DNA from: Homarus americanus
Taxonomy: Eukaryota > Arthropoda > Malacostraca > Decapoda > Nephropidae
Assembly (NCBI RefSeq): GCF_018991925.1
Contig: NW_024748870.1
Span: 5,633,193 to 5,697,192 of the forward strand
Direction: 5' to 3'
DNA length: 64,000 nt
In this document: positions 11,011 to 23,521 of the stretch, one piece after another
Layout of the letters: each line of letters starts with the position of its first letter
Numbering within the stretch: the stretch's first letter is position 1
The notes under the pieces: model-generated
The model's input: the letters and a program-made list of their open reading frames with translations, nothing else
What the model was told of the DNA's origin: nothing
The model's database searches: none
Made by a program: the position numbers and the translations under genes

Positions 11011-11646
11011 TATGATTATAAGTAGTATGCCTTGTTAGTGTGGTAAATATGAAAGAAACTATGATAATTATATTAAATCGATTATATGAAACTCTTATTA
11101 TTTCCCAATGAATTATAGTCGTAGAATCAAATATATGAAAATTAAAAGAAAATCGATTATATTCTCCTTCATTTAAATCGACTTTTGGATAATCTTATAC
11201 AATCAAATAGGAAAGCTTTATAACGTTATCAAATGCAAGAATTATACATGTACAGTGAAAATTATACAGGAAAAGAGTGATTGTAATTTTGACTGAAATA
11301 AGTCATTCTAATGTGTTATAAAATAAAAATATTCCGATAGGCTTAAAAAAAATCCAATTAAAACACTTTCTCAGTCACTCTAACATAAGAACAATATATA
11401 TTCTAACATACTATAATAACATTCAATTGTGTTTTTGATGATGAATTGGAAAACAACAAACAACAACAACAACAACAAGAGAACAATTGCAATATATCGA
11501 TACAATTTTGTGTTCAATTCTCATCTACACAGTCAGCCACCAAGAAGCAATCATGAGTCATTGATTATTATACCTGGATGATAAAAAGTCAGGTGTTTTT
11601 TTTACCTGGTGTCTGAATGGGTCAACTCAGGAAGAAAAATGGTACC
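11011..11646. other. AT-rich unassigned sequence
   Basis: Nothing assignable except a short (CAA)n run at about 11455-11478. Confidence 0.5.
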
Positions 11647-11809
11647 AAAAAAAAAAAAAAAAAAGAATCCGACGGCAAAAAGAATACGAGCTTTTTGGTT
11701 GAGCGTATGACTTGGCCAACCTGTGTGATTAATGAGTGCATGATCGTACGCGTGCATGTATGTTTACGGGGCATGTATGTGTGTCTGTGTGTGTGTGTGT
11801 GTGTGTGTG
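11647..11809. repeat. A18 run and (TG)n microsatellite
   Basis: A homopolymer A run at 11647-11664 and a TG run at about 11786-11809, preceded by degenerate CATGTATG. Confidence 0.85.
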
Positions 11810-12430
11810 ATCGTATGCGTACTTGATATTTGTGTATTATTATTTTATTTTTTGCATACACGGACAGTATACTTGTTGCTGAGTGCACGAGGGGTAATGT
11901 TTCCTCGATTGCTTACCTGATCCACAAAAGAACAATATTCAGTACATTTAATATATCATAATGAACAAAAAACTGTGATACTTAGTGTAAGAACAGGAAA
12001 ATGATAAAGGTCAAGAAATGTCCCGAAATATACCATTCTACGACTTCCATACTTCGAAAATCACGATAAATAACCAGGTTTTTTTTGGGGGGGGGAGTTA
12101 TGAATGGGGGAAAAAATAGCTGGTAATTTACATGACAAGAAAAGATGCTTAGGAATGAATTACTTTTAATCTGGACATCTGAGAAAATAGATAATATGCT
12201 CCAGTGAGAGATGATAATATATGGAAATTTACAAGAAAGTGGCACGAAATGATCAAATCTGGAAAATTAAGTAAGAAATCTTCCATCCAAAAGTGCATAT
12301 GAAAACATACAATTTGTAGAGGAAGTTTGGAAAAAGAACAAATTTCTGGCTCATATGTGTTTCATTTTGTGTTGATCTTACCGATTATTTGTCTTAGGTA
12401 AATGATTGATAAAAACTAATTCTTGAAGGG
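11810..12430. other. AT-rich unassigned sequence
   Basis: No gene or array seen. A T8G9 homopolymer junction lies at about 12079-12096. Confidence 0.5.
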
Positions 12431-12504
12431 ATGTCTGTCTTCGTATATCTATCTACCCTATGTGTATGTTTGGATACTCATTTGTGCATAAGTTTCTATG
12501 AGTG

Positions 12505-12577
<73 letters not shown>

Positions 12578-12660
12578 AAGCGGCTATGCGTGTGTGTGTT
12601 GGTGTATCAATGTATTTGTCTGTGTTTTTGTATACGTGTGCGTGTTTACATGTGTCTGGG
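12431..12660. repeat. TG-rich region with imperfect (TG)n core
   Basis: The core at 12502-12576 is TG with two interruptions (TT and TA). Degenerate TGTG/TATG sequence lies on both sides, as in the 5161-5500 region. Confidence 0.9.
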
Positions 12661-13480
12661 TGAGACTAACCTGCCAGTATAGATAAAACCAACCACTACA
12701 CTAACAGGTGGTACGAGGAGAGCCCACGGCGGCCACAAGAAACTGACCTGACAAGGACCTCTGGTGATACCTAAGAGCCCAATATACCAATAAATAAATC
12801 CTCAGGCATCATACACTAAACCACAGGAGATGAGCCAGCGTACTGTCTTGACCAAATAATAAAAGAAAATAGAAAATATATAGTTGTTGCCATAAGAATC
12901 AATCATGGAGCAGTGGTTATAAGATTAAGATTCCACGTACATGGACACAAGTAAGAAAATATTAGATACAGAAACTTCCATGATTGCTACTGAGGGTGAG
13001 AAGAACCGCTCAAGGAAATGCCTTCAGTACCAACCAGAGGCTCAGGGGTGTTAGAAGAACGACAATTCAGAGATAAAAAGTTGACAGAAGTGGCAGCGGC
13101 TGACACATCGACGAGAGAATGATATAAAAATTGACTACTTTAATATCAATAATAAGATATTACCAGCAAGAAATCACTGGAGACCCAGAGAAACATGGCG
13201 AAGACAAACAGCTGAAGAGACTTGAGACTTGTAGAATCACACAAGATTTATTATGGAGGAACTTTTGTTGTTGTTTTAAATGTGAGGGACACCATAGACG
13301 ACCAGCTAGAGTAATCGCAAGTCGCTGGATCGCCCCAAGAAGCCTTTGTACTGAGACAATGTAGAGTACAAGGTAGTGCCCTATAGATTCATAAATATGG
13401 ATTAGAGAATATGATGACTAAGGTATCCAGTAAACATTGAAGGGTATCCATAGATTGGGAGGTGTAGACACAACCTGTAT
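12661..13480. other. Unassigned, moderately GC-balanced sequence
   Basis: Little simple sequence here. A 77-codon frame (13131-13364) ends in a Cys/His-containing stretch (CCCFKCEGHH) but lacks the spacing of a CCHC zinc knuckle. No gene call. Confidence 0.45.
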
Positions 13481-13725
13481 AATCCTGAGAGAGGTAGCAG
13501 GTGAGGGAGGCGGTGTAGGAGGTGTCGGGGTGCCGGCGGTGGTCAGACACTCCCGAGATGGCCGCCCGCTCGCTCCTCCACCGACCCGACACCCGCTCAC
13601 TCTCACAAGCGTCCTTCCGCCCACCTTCCCTAGTCCGCCCGCGCCCATACCCCCCCAAGGCCACTTCAGTGCCATATAAAAGAGAGTTGGGTTGGCTGTA
13701 AGATCATAACGTATAAAAGGGCGAT
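13481..13725 (+). promoter_or_regulatory. GC-rich patch followed by two TATA boxes (candidate promoter)
   Basis: 13500-13660 is clearly GC-rich in an AT-rich area, with GGTGTCGGGGTGCCGGCGG, CCCGAGATGGCCGCC (YY1-like ATGGC core) and many CCGCCC/CCACC motifs. TATAAAAG then occurs at 13675-13682 and 13712-13719, the second in a GC-flanked context typical of strong TATA boxes. This is the best core-promoter candidate in the window. No downstream coding exon is recognised and the initiator is not obvious, so the call is tentative. Confidence 0.3.
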
Positions 13726-14224
13726 GTCGGAAGAAACCAATAAACTGTAATCGACAGTGATACTCAATAGCTCAAAGATACTGGCACTGTCTGGGATACT
13801 GGCACCACCAGTCAGACGCCGTGTCTTGAATCATTTGTAACAACAGCAAACAAGTCTGCTCAAACTCACGTGTCCTGCCAGTACCGACCACCTAACAGTG
13901 TTGGAGGGTCGTGCTGCTCATGAATAAGGTTCATGCATTACACATCAACCGCGGTGGGGGGACAGTTTAATGCCAAGTTGTCAATGGCCAGAACTATTTG
14001 CCATAAACTCCAGCGGTGGAAACTTCCTTGCATTTAGGGGAGACTGCCCTTGGCCATACGATATCATAAACAGGATTAAATTTGGCAAAAATAGAAGAGC
14101 AACACCTTTAAGGTAAGGATGCTTCAGGTTGAGGGAAGCATCCCCCACCCCTATAAACAGTGTATTTATACCAGTCTTCCATTGTTGTATGTCAGTGTGT
14201 CTTCGTGAGCACCGCACCGACTCT
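13726..14224. other. Unassigned sequence downstream of the TATA boxes
   Basis: If the promoter is real this would be 5' transcribed sequence, but I see no supported reading frame. Confidence 0.4.
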
Positions 14225-15110
14225 TACTTTGTGGTGAGACACGATAGTACAGTACGAGACACAACTGACTACATGTACTGAGATCCTGATCGTTGTTTGT
14301 ACACTGAGATCGGCAAAGCAATGAACTTGTTTTTGTCTTAAGACAGACTATGGTCTGTCAGCAGTAGGACGTCTGCAGTCTTGGCACAGCCTGTAGGAAG
14401 AGACAACTGTCTTCTTGGTATAATCCGCGTTGAGCATCATTATACTGAGACATTTTGTCTAGTTTGGGACACTGCTTACGGTATACTACACTGCCTGTGG
14501 TATTGGGCACTCTCTGTGATATGAGACACTGTATGTGGTATGGGACACTGTCCATAATATGGGACACTGCCTATAATATGGGACACTCTATAATATGGGA
14601 CACTGTCTATAATATGGGGCACTGTATATAATATGGGACACTGTCTATAGTATAGAACACTGCCTATGGTATAGGACACTGTCTGCGATATGGGACACTC
14701 TGTGGTGCGAGACACTGTCTATAGTATGGGACACTACCTCTGGTGTGAGACACTACTTGTGGTATTAGACACTGCCTGTTGTATGGGGCACTGGCTATAG
14801 TATAGGATACTTGTAATAAGGGACACTATCAGTGCTGTGGGACACTGTCTATAGTATAGGGACCTGCCTGTGGTATGGACAATGTCTGCAATAAGGGATA
14901 CTGGTTGTGATATAAGACATTTTCTTTACTATGCGACGCTATCTATAGTATGGGACACTGTCTAAAGTAAGCGACACTGTCTATAGTACGAGACAGTCGT
15001 ATGTGGTATGAGACGCCAGCTATTGCAAGAGACACAGCTGGGAGTGTGAGACAAATACTCTCTATGATCAAGACGCAGCATAACCAATAACAACTCGTTG
15101 AGACACAACT
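14225..15110. repeat. 19-bp decayed minisatellite (GGGACACTG)
   Basis: The phrase GGGACACTGTCTATAATAT recurs every 19 bp or multiples. It is best preserved at 14500-14740 and decays both ways (GAGACAC, GGGCACT, AGACATT). Weak copies (GAGACAC) are still visible at 14240 and 15100. The short minus-strand frame across it (repeating ISQTVSYTIGSVLYYR-like phrases) is a translation of the repeat. Confidence 0.88.
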
Positions 15111-15428
15111 CCCTGACTGGTATATATATTTTTTTCCAATTCAAACACTGATGCAACTTTTCCCTAAACCGAAGAAAAACAAAATTATATATATACAAAA
15201 CAAAACCATAACTACCACTTAGAGTCGCAATAGGACTAGTTAAGTAAATATATATATTGTTAAGTTACTTGTCGCAGTCCGCGTCTTGGCTGCCTCTGTC
15301 ACTTAGGTGTTGGGTAACTTGTGGTGGAAGTGAACAAACTCGAGGGGAGGCTGGAGGTGACATCCATACCATCTGTTGGGAAGAAAGAAGAAAAACATCA
15401 CATGACATATTCCTTGTTGTGGACCTTT
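15111..15428. other. Unassigned sequence
   Basis: Small T and TA runs (15121-15137, 15248-15260); nothing else visible. Confidence 0.45.
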
Positions 15429-15499
15429 ATCTATCTATCTATCTATCTATATGTGTATCTGTCTGTCTGTCTGTCTGTCTGGTGTGTCTGTCTGTCTGT
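15429..15499. repeat. (CTAT)n and (CTGT)n tetranucleotides
   Basis: CTAT repeats (15429-15450) followed by CTGT repeats (15458-15499, interrupted by GGTGTG). The two motifs differ by one transition. Confidence 0.93.
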
Positions 15500-16208
15500 A
15501 CAAAGCAAAATAGAGAGAGAGAATACTATTTGTAAATCCTTCCTAATTGATATATAATAGACTATAGACTATAATTATAACCTTAAACATATAATAATAT
15601 ATACTATTTGATATAAACTCTACTATTCTATATAAACTATTCCTCACACAACACTAAGAGCTACGGTAGCAGTTGTTACACGTTCAGGCTATACTTGATG
15701 GCTAAATGGCAGAAGGAGAAAAATGGCAGAGTAGAGAGGGCCATCGGTGGGCAATATTGCAGAAACTTGTTGACGGATGTACATGTTGTTTACCAAAGGT
15801 GCCCTGATTTATAGTCCACACTTTTACACCGAGCCTGAGTTGATCTGCTAACAGACAAACGTAAAAAAAAAATAGAAAATCAAAAGCCTTAAATATAACT
15901 GTGGGATTCTAAGAGAAGTTGGACCTATTTTTAGTATAATTTTGAGTTTATTTGATTGATGTGCGCACCTGGAGTTTAGGTTATGAAAAAAATATCGTTC
16001 TAAATGCTGAGAAAAAAATCCATGGTTGTTTTGTGAACAGCGCAGATAAATATTTTATGTATTTCTTAAGTAAATAATGGTTGGATGAATTTTAAGTCTC
16101 TAAATAAACTTATTGCTATGACCATCAGACTCACACAGAATATTTAGTGATTTAATTTCTGGTCTACAATTACATATTGTCTTCTCGTATCTTTAAGTAC
16201 GTTCTGAA
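15500..16208. other. AT-rich unassigned sequence
   Basis: AT-rich and unique. No gene, RNA or array recognised. Confidence 0.5.
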
Positions 16209-16238
16209 CAAATAATAATAACAATAATAATAATAATA

Positions 16239-16295
<57 letters not shown>

Positions 16296-16320
16296 TAATA
16301 ATAATAATAATAATAAATAA
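16209..16320. repeat. (AAT)n microsatellite
   Basis: About 37 AAT triplets with a few single interruptions (AAC, ATAT). The poly-Ile/poly-Leu frame on the minus strand is an artefact. Confidence 0.95.
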
Positions 16321-17203
16321 TACCATGATCTCCAAACGAAACATTACCATCGTTAACGTTTAAGATATAATATGTAGTCGTAATACTTATATAAACTTAG
16401 AATTAAAGAATCAATTCCTTGGGTTAAGTTATACAATTATTGTCTAGTGTATAAACTGACTTGAAAGATTTTTTTTGTTTTGCTGAATCTCAGGACTCTA
16501 TCACAACAGCGAATAGGATACGGGTCACTCTTTAGTAGAATAACGTTATCACCTTAATATAACCTGTGGTGAAAAGTGCAGAGAGGAAAAACAAGATATG
16601 AGATTCTGTAATTATAAGATACAACGAGAGACTAACTACATCAATAACCTTCAGCTTTTCTATCTATATATCGTTCAAGTTAATTTAAGTTACTAAGGTT
16701 CTATGGGATTTCTTTGTTGAGGTTTATTTTAAGATAGCTAATGCAAGGAGAATCACATCCATATTAAACAACCACAAATAAATTTCTTTACATCAAAACT
16801 ATGCACGTTATCAGAGCTCCAGCATCACGGATCAGTGAGGCAGACGACACCAAAACCCCCACATCACCGTCAACTGAAGAAGGAAAGGAAAAAAAACAAC
16901 CCAACTCCTAATATTGGTGTGTCTGGTGCCGTGATAAGTCTGGAGGGTTTTGACTGTGAAAGGGCTGCGAGTGACTATTTTCCGCCAGACAAGGACCCAA
17001 CGAGCAGGGATGGGTGAGCGTCACTCCACGGACGGAGACAGATGAGATGTCAGGGATATGGTGTCACCCGCTGGTCACAGCTTGTCTTCACACCAACAAG
17101 TTGAGAGGAAGAAAAACCTCACTATTTTACACCAAGAACAAACTTTTTTGAGCAACGTAGATAAAAATGAAACGTTAAACCTGACATCGTAGATAAAATC
17201 GAG

Positions 17204-17207
<4 letters not shown>
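16321..17207. other. Unassigned sequence
   Basis: Mostly unique AT-rich sequence, GC-balanced at 16840-17060. A 60-codon plus frame there has no recognisable domain. Confidence 0.45.

Positions 17208-17290
<83 letters not shown>
17208..17290. repeat. (TA)41 microsatellite
   Basis: Pure TA run of 83 bp. Confidence 0.95.
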
Positions 17291-17292
<2 letters not shown>

Positions 17293-17652
17293 AAGTTTTA
17301 TGAGAAACACCCTGACTCTAACACGCCATATCAAACTCACTTGTGTATTAACCAACCATGAAAAACTTGCATCAACCCACATTTTCAAATGCCTGGAACT
17401 TTTTTTTTTTTATCGCGAAGCTCCGCGTTGAAAAATCGTCGCTTCGGTCAAAGAAATTCACCAAAATTTATACTAAGAGGAGAAGAGAAAAAGAGAAGAC
17501 AGTTTTTTACATGTCATCAATACCCTTCGATTGGGTGTTTAAGTGTAGTAGATTTGTTTTCAAGAAGTGACTGGTGAGCCCTTTCTTTTTATTCTTTCCC
17601 AGTGTTTGAAATACCTGAAGATTTTATAGAAACTTTTATTAACGTCCCCGTG

Positions 17653-17654
<2 letters not shown>
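17291..17654. other. Unassigned sequence
   Basis: Contains a T12 run at about 17400. Two overlapping short frames (17358-17577) show no family resemblance. Confidence 0.4.

Positions 17655-17725
<71 letters not shown>
17655..17725. repeat. (TG)35 microsatellite
   Basis: Pure TG run of 71 bp. Confidence 0.95.
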
Positions 17726-17726
<1 letters not shown>

Positions 17727-17943
17727 TGTGAGTGGTGCATGAGGGGGTGGATACGGTGGAGGCAGTGTGAGGCTCGTGAGAGGGTCCGGACGAGTGGTCA
17801 GTGGCAGTGACTCTCGTAGCGGCGGGCAGGGGTGCAGACACTGCCTTGCCGTAGACAAGATGGTCGCCTCAGTAGCGAGACACGACCAGTCACTCTCTCC
17901 CTTGGCCGTTCGGTGTCCTTTTCCTGGTGTCCCTTTTTTCTGG
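17726..17943. other. GC-balanced lead-in to the 28-bp array
   Basis: A GC-richer stretch (GGCGGGCAGGGGTG, ACAAGATGGTCGCC). The right end (CGGTGTCCTTTTCCTGGTGTCC at about 17911-17932) already resembles diverged units of the array that follows. Confidence 0.5.
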
Positions 17944-19034
17944 TGGTGTCCCCTTCATGGTATACTCTTTCTGGTGTCCCCTTCATGGTATACTCTTTCT
18001 GGTGTCCCCTTCATGGTATACTCTTTCTGGTGTCTCCTTCATGGTATACTCTTTCTGGTGTCCCCTTCATGGTATACTCTTTCTGGTGTCTCCTTCATGG
18101 TATACTCTTTCTGGTGTCTCCTTCATGGTATACTCTTTCCCCTTCATGGTATACTCTTTCTGGTGTCCCCTTCATGGTATACTCTTTCTGGTGTCCCCTT
18201 CATGGTATACTCTTTCTGGTGTCCCCTTCATGGTATACTCTTTCTGGTGTCTCCTCCATGGTATACTCTTTCTGGTGTCCCCTTCATGGTATACTCTTTC
18301 TGGTGTCCCCTTCATGGTATACTCTTTCTGGTGTCCCCTTCATGGTATACTCTTTCTGGTGTCCCCTTCATGGTATACTCTTTCTGGTGTCTCCTCCATG
18401 GTATACTCTTTCTGGTGTCCCCTTCATGGTATACTCTTTCTGGTGTCCCCTTCATGGTATACTCTTTCTGGTGTCCCCTTCATGGTATACTCTTTCTGGT
18501 GTCCCCTTCATGGTATACTCTTTCTGGTGTCTCCTCCATGGTATACTCTTTCTGGTGTCCCCTTCATGGTATACTCTTTCTGGTGTCCCCTTCATGGTAT
18601 ACTCTTTCTGGTGTCCCCTTCATGGTATACTCTTTCTGGTGTCCCCTCTTTCATGGTATACTCTTTCTGGTGTCTCCTTCATGGTATACTCTTTCTGGTG
18701 TCCCCTTCATGGTATACTCTTTCTGGTGTCCCCTTCATGGTATACTCTTTCTGGTGTCCCCTTCATGGTATACTCTTTCTGGTGTCCCCTTCATGGTATA
18801 CTCTTTCTGGTGTCCTGTTCATGGTATACTCTTTCTGGTGTCCCCTTCATGGTATACTCTTTCTGGTGTCCCCTTCATGGTATACTCTTTCTGGTGTCCC
18901 CTTCATGGTATACTCTTTCTGGTGTCCCCTTCATGATATACTCTTTCTGGTGTCCCCTTCATGGTATACTCTTTCTGGTGTCCTGTTCATGGTATACTCT
19001 TTCTGGTGTTCTCCTAATGTCCTATCCATAGTAT
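17944..19034. repeat. 28-bp minisatellite (~38 copies) with 140-bp higher-order period
   Basis: The unit begins CTGGTGTCCCC and ends ATGGTATACTCTTT. CCCC/CTCC and TTC/TCC are the main variants. The CTCCTCCATG variant sits at 18251, 18391 and 18531, exactly 140 bp (5 units) apart, and a CTGTTC variant at 18815 and 18983 is 168 bp (6 units) apart. One unit near 18137 is truncated and one near 18647 has an insertion. Since 28 is not a multiple of 3 and the plus strand has no stop, all three plus frames stay open for ~380-400 codons. These frames are not proteins. Confidence 0.97.
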
Positions 19035-19300
19035 CCTTCACCTGTAGTTATGTCTCTTCCTAACGAGCAGATTACCTGTCTTGTTATATTTCCCTTCCTG
19101 GTCTTCTGCTGTGGATGTCATTTTCCTCCTGATGTCCTTATTTTCCTCATAGCCTTCTTACCCTGGTCTCCTTTTCCTCCCGATATCCCATTCCACTTCC
19201 ATCTGCTCTCCTTCCCTTGATGTCATTTTCTCGTGATTTCGCTCTGTTCCCGTTGTCCTCTTTCCGATGTCTTCTGTGTGTCCTGGTCGGTCAGAGGCAT
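19035..19300. repeat. Decayed right flank of the 28-bp array
   Basis: CT-rich sequence with related phrases: CCTCCTGATGTCC, CCTCCCGATATCC, CTTGATGTCATTTTC, CCGATGTCTTC. Their spacing still suggests a ~28-bp or double period. It is either an older part of the same array or an independent C/T-rich repeat. Confidence 0.55.
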
Positions 19301-20445
19301 GTGTCCAAGGAATCAAATTACCTTAAGAAATGTTGAACACACTTAAAGCATTAGTATCATCTGAGGATCCACAAGTTTACTCAGAAATTATCTTATTCAA
19401 TTTTTATATACCTTTAAAGAATATCTCTACGTGTAAACTATATCATCATTAAATTATCTCGATTTATATAACCGAACTATGAGTAAGTAACACAGAAGTC
19501 GATACATATCTCACAATACTACTGACGTCTCGGCAAGGATAATTTCATACCTAATCGATAAGAAACAGTGAATTAATATTATATGTACCTCTTTTGTTTT
19601 CACATTATATTTTCTTAATTTTTTTTGAATTTACTATTCACAAAATTATGCACATTAGAAATAGACGTGGTTAATCGACTAACATACATACAACAAATTA
19701 TACTAATTAACATGTTCTCATTACCATTAAACAGTAGTTGGGTAAAATATGATACATTAATAGTTAGATAACCACTAATAATTAGTCTGTATGTCAGTAA
19801 GGGTGTCATATGATCCCCGCCCCTCTGCTGTCTCATACACCGGCTAACAAAAAACACCAGTTATTTAACCTGATAAATAAGGAAGTGTATCTTCAATAAG
19901 ATATACGGAGCTGAGATATATTACAGACATTAACACTACATGTTATAATCTGCTTAATGGACAGATTTTTTTATTATTCACGAGACGAGGTAGACCGGCC
20001 TGACTTACAGGAAGCCATAATCTCCATCTGGACACACTTTTAGGGACCCTACTAGTATTACCGATATATATATTTTGCCGATTAATTTTGACAGACACGC
20101 CCTCCGCCGCCGGCTCCCGGCGCCTCGACTGGCATATACACCCCAGTCTCGTATGAGGTAAAATAAATTATGAAATTCCATTTGAAATTTCAGAGAAGTC
20201 ATTTCAGATTTCAAAATGGTCCCTTCAGATTCTTGATTTTTGACATCAAGTATTCATATTGCGCACTTTCATGAACCCCAGGCTGAGGGTGGGAGCATTT
20301 CCTTATTGCTTCGTCATTATTATTGCTCGCATATTACTGATTTTTCTTCCAGTTGCAAATTTCATTTAGATATGGTATAATGTTGACTTTTATTCATTAG
20401 CAAATATTGGATTCAATTGTCAACTCTGTAAACGTTTCATATATG

Positions 20446-20450
<5 letters not shown>
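19301..20450. other. AT-rich unassigned sequence
   Basis: No gene found. A short GC-rich patch at 20097-20132 (GCCGCCGGCTCCCGGCGCC, partly self-complementary) is the only outlier. Confidence 0.5.

Positions 20451-20541
<91 letters not shown>
20451..20541. repeat. (AT)45 microsatellite
   Basis: AT run of about 90 bp, preceded by ATATGTATATA. Confidence 0.95.
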
Positions 20542-20543
<2 letters not shown>

Positions 20544-21357
20544 ACAGCTAAATTCATACTCAAAACCTGTAAATATATTCACGTATACAGTATTACGGAC
20601 CTGTCCTAGCATGTTAGTTGCTCACAGTACCCAGTCCTCACACTCCAGCCTCTATACACCTTATCTCTTTTTACGATATTTTGATATAAATCCTCATAAA
20701 TTACATTCGGTTTATTAGATGTGGGTGTCTAGTAGTGTGGACCAAAATTAAAAGATACCATGAAAACCTTGGTATATTTCCGGTACACAGCTTGTGTGAA
20801 CCTGGTTCATAAAAACTAGTTTTGTACAGTACACTAAGTTGTTGAAGGATCGCGCCTTCGTGTCTCGTGCAACGCTATGAGAGTGTGCGTATAGTATTGC
20901 TTGAGGATTACTTATACGACAAGTACAGTATTTGGTACAACTGATCACTTATCTCAACTTATAGGCCTATTGATCAAAATTAACCTGAACTGTGAAGTCT
21001 TGCCCTCACTTGAAGAGGAATATCCATATTTCGTAGATCATTCTATCCCTTTAGGAGTTCACGGTATGTACAAAATGATCACATGAAGTGATTTAAAGAA
21101 CAGTGCAGAAATTCAGGGATGAGAAAAATATTGATGTGATGTGATATATGCAAGTGAATACAAACTTAACCTTCCCTAACCTCACCGAAACTAACCTAAC
21201 CTTACCACACCTACTTTAGGTATGATTCAGTTATTTTATAATGTTAAACGACGTCTTAATTGCCATTAAGTTGGAGCAATAGAAATATAAACTTTTCTTT
21301 ATTCGCCAAAAATATGAGTTACCTTTTTTTACATTTTAATCTTAATCGGCGACTATC

Positions 21358-21360
<3 letters not shown>
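20542..21360. other. Unassigned sequence with AACCT-type patch
   Basis: Mostly unique. 21168-21217 holds degenerate AACCT repeats (ACCTTCCCTAACCTC, ACTAACCTAACCTT), the complement of the TTAGG telomere-type motif. Confidence 0.55.
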
Positions 21361-21839
<479 letters not shown>

Positions 21840-22215
21840 AACCTTTTCGTGACCGTGGATTAGCGATTGAGTTTCGTGAGTGTCTCCGACGGCTTTGGTG
21901 TCTAAAGTGCGCTGCTTGATTGCATTATCACGGGATTGTAGCCCAGAAGTGTGTTGCATGTGACTGTATCTCTCAAGGGTAAGTCGCATGAATGCATCTA
22001 TTGTTACTGTAGCATCAAAAGCACGTTGCTTAAGTGCGTCGCTTGTGACCACAGACCTCTCAAGACTGAATCCCTTCCATGCGTCTCTTATTAACTTTGT
22101 GCCTTGCTTGAGTACATCTCTTGTTGTCATAAGTACGTTGCCTGAATGCCTCTCTTTTCATCATAAGTGCTTTGCCTGAGTGTGTGTCGCTTGTGGCCGC
22201 AGTGTGGTGAGCCTG
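21840..22215. repeat. Decayed ~38-bp minisatellite
   Basis: Phrases such as AAGTGCGTCGCTTGTG, AAGTACGTTGCCTGAATGCC, AAGTGCTTTGCCTGAGTG and TCTCTTGTTGTCAT recur about every 37-41 bp, best at 22010-22200. The 99-codon minus-strand frame (21831-22130) shows the same repeat as diverged SDALKQRAFDA-like phrases, so I read it as non-coding. Confidence 0.7.
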
Positions 22216-22947
22216 AGCGGTGCTTGTGCTCTCAGGGAAGCAGTCACCGTAACTTCCTTCACTCCGCTGCTCCGCGTCTTCCAACCTGGACCCACGAACC
22301 GCGTTATCTTTAAGAAGCATTTTATTTTATCTTTCTCAGGAAAAGGAAAACTATATCCGTCAAAAAAAATCATTTCTTTAATTATTCAATTTGAAAGTAT
22401 TATCATCAAAGTCAGTAATCGTACCATGTGTTAAGTAGAACAGAGTGGAAATATTCAAGTGTGAAAGTATTAGTGCATTAGATAATAAATCCACAAAGAA
22501 TAAAGCGTTAAAAAATGCTGCCTGGGCTGAAAAAATGCAAGTTCATGTAACCTGCTGACCGGCGGCATCAAATGAGTCAGTTGTTGCACAAATATTCTGG
22601 TGATTAACAGCGGCGGACCAGTAAACAAAAACACTAGTAGAGGCTTTTCCTTATTCTAAATCTTGAAAGGGAAAATTAATATGTCTAGAATACTTCTAAC
22701 AGGGAAATATATTAATATTACAAGGCTATTTTGCCTGCTATACGCTCCGGGCCGCACTCCCCCTTCATCTCCTCCCCTCCCCACATCCCTCCTCTTCCTC
22801 CTCCTCCTCTTCCTCGCTCACATTAAAAAACAGAAAAATACCCACCAAAAAGTTCCTCATTATTCTGCTAGTAAAACTGACAGCAAGTCGTGCTAAATGA
22901 TCTTATGTGGTTATTTCTACGACTTCCGGCGGTGTTATTCTCTTTGC

Positions 22948-22950
<3 letters not shown>
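22216..22950. other. Unassigned sequence
   Basis: A C/T-rich stretch (22750-22815, CTCCTCCTCTTCC) is the only notable feature. Confidence 0.45.

Positions 22951-23031
<81 letters not shown>
22951..23031. repeat. (TA)40 microsatellite
   Basis: Pure TA run of about 81 bp. Confidence 0.95.
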
Positions 23032-23032
<1 letters not shown>

Positions 23033-23419
23033 CGATTGAGCTCTTAATCACAATGTAAAATGGAGCCGGGTACAATTTAAGCATTTTATAACCTACATTT
23101 AACCAATGATTGGATATATCGGTATACTAACAGTGAAAATAATCTAACCTCAAGCAATTTAGCATTATATATGTATTTTATAAAGGTTAAAACACAATAC
23201 ATTCAGAGAACAGAGGAGAAAGTTAGGCATCGAGTCCAGCAGACAAGACTACCATTCGGCGAGATATCGTCAAGTCTTCAGGCTGATACTCATGTCATTT
23301 TAATATATTAAGTGCGTCTACTGCCTGGATCATTAAGCACTGTTTACTATATATTAGATGTAACACCAGATAATACATTTTAAAAATTAAGAACAAAATT
23401 AACAGACACAGAAGATTTA
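23032..23419. other. AT-rich unassigned sequence
   Basis: No gene, RNA or array seen. Confidence 0.5.
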
Positions 23420-23444
23420 TGATAATAATAATAATAATAATAAC

Positions 23445-23518
<74 letters not shown>
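23420..23518. repeat. (AAT)33 microsatellite
   Basis: ATA/AAT triplet run with one AAC interruption. A short satellite run of the same motif lies at about 23605-23622. Confidence 0.95.

Positions 23519-23521
<3 letters not shown>

Noticed and set aside
12906..12917. Box A-like TGGAGCAGTGGT
   Set aside because: No box B within tRNA or SINE distance.
13255..13300. CCHC zinc-knuckle-like CFKCEGHH (retroelement gag)
   Set aside because: The final Cys and the spacing are missing, and no reverse transcriptase or other retroelement coding is visible.
17767..19063. Three overlapping plus-strand ORFs of about 380-400 codons
   Set aside because: They are the three phases of one stop-free 28-bp repeat; all give the same Phe/Trp/Tyr-rich 28-residue cycle and none has a domain.
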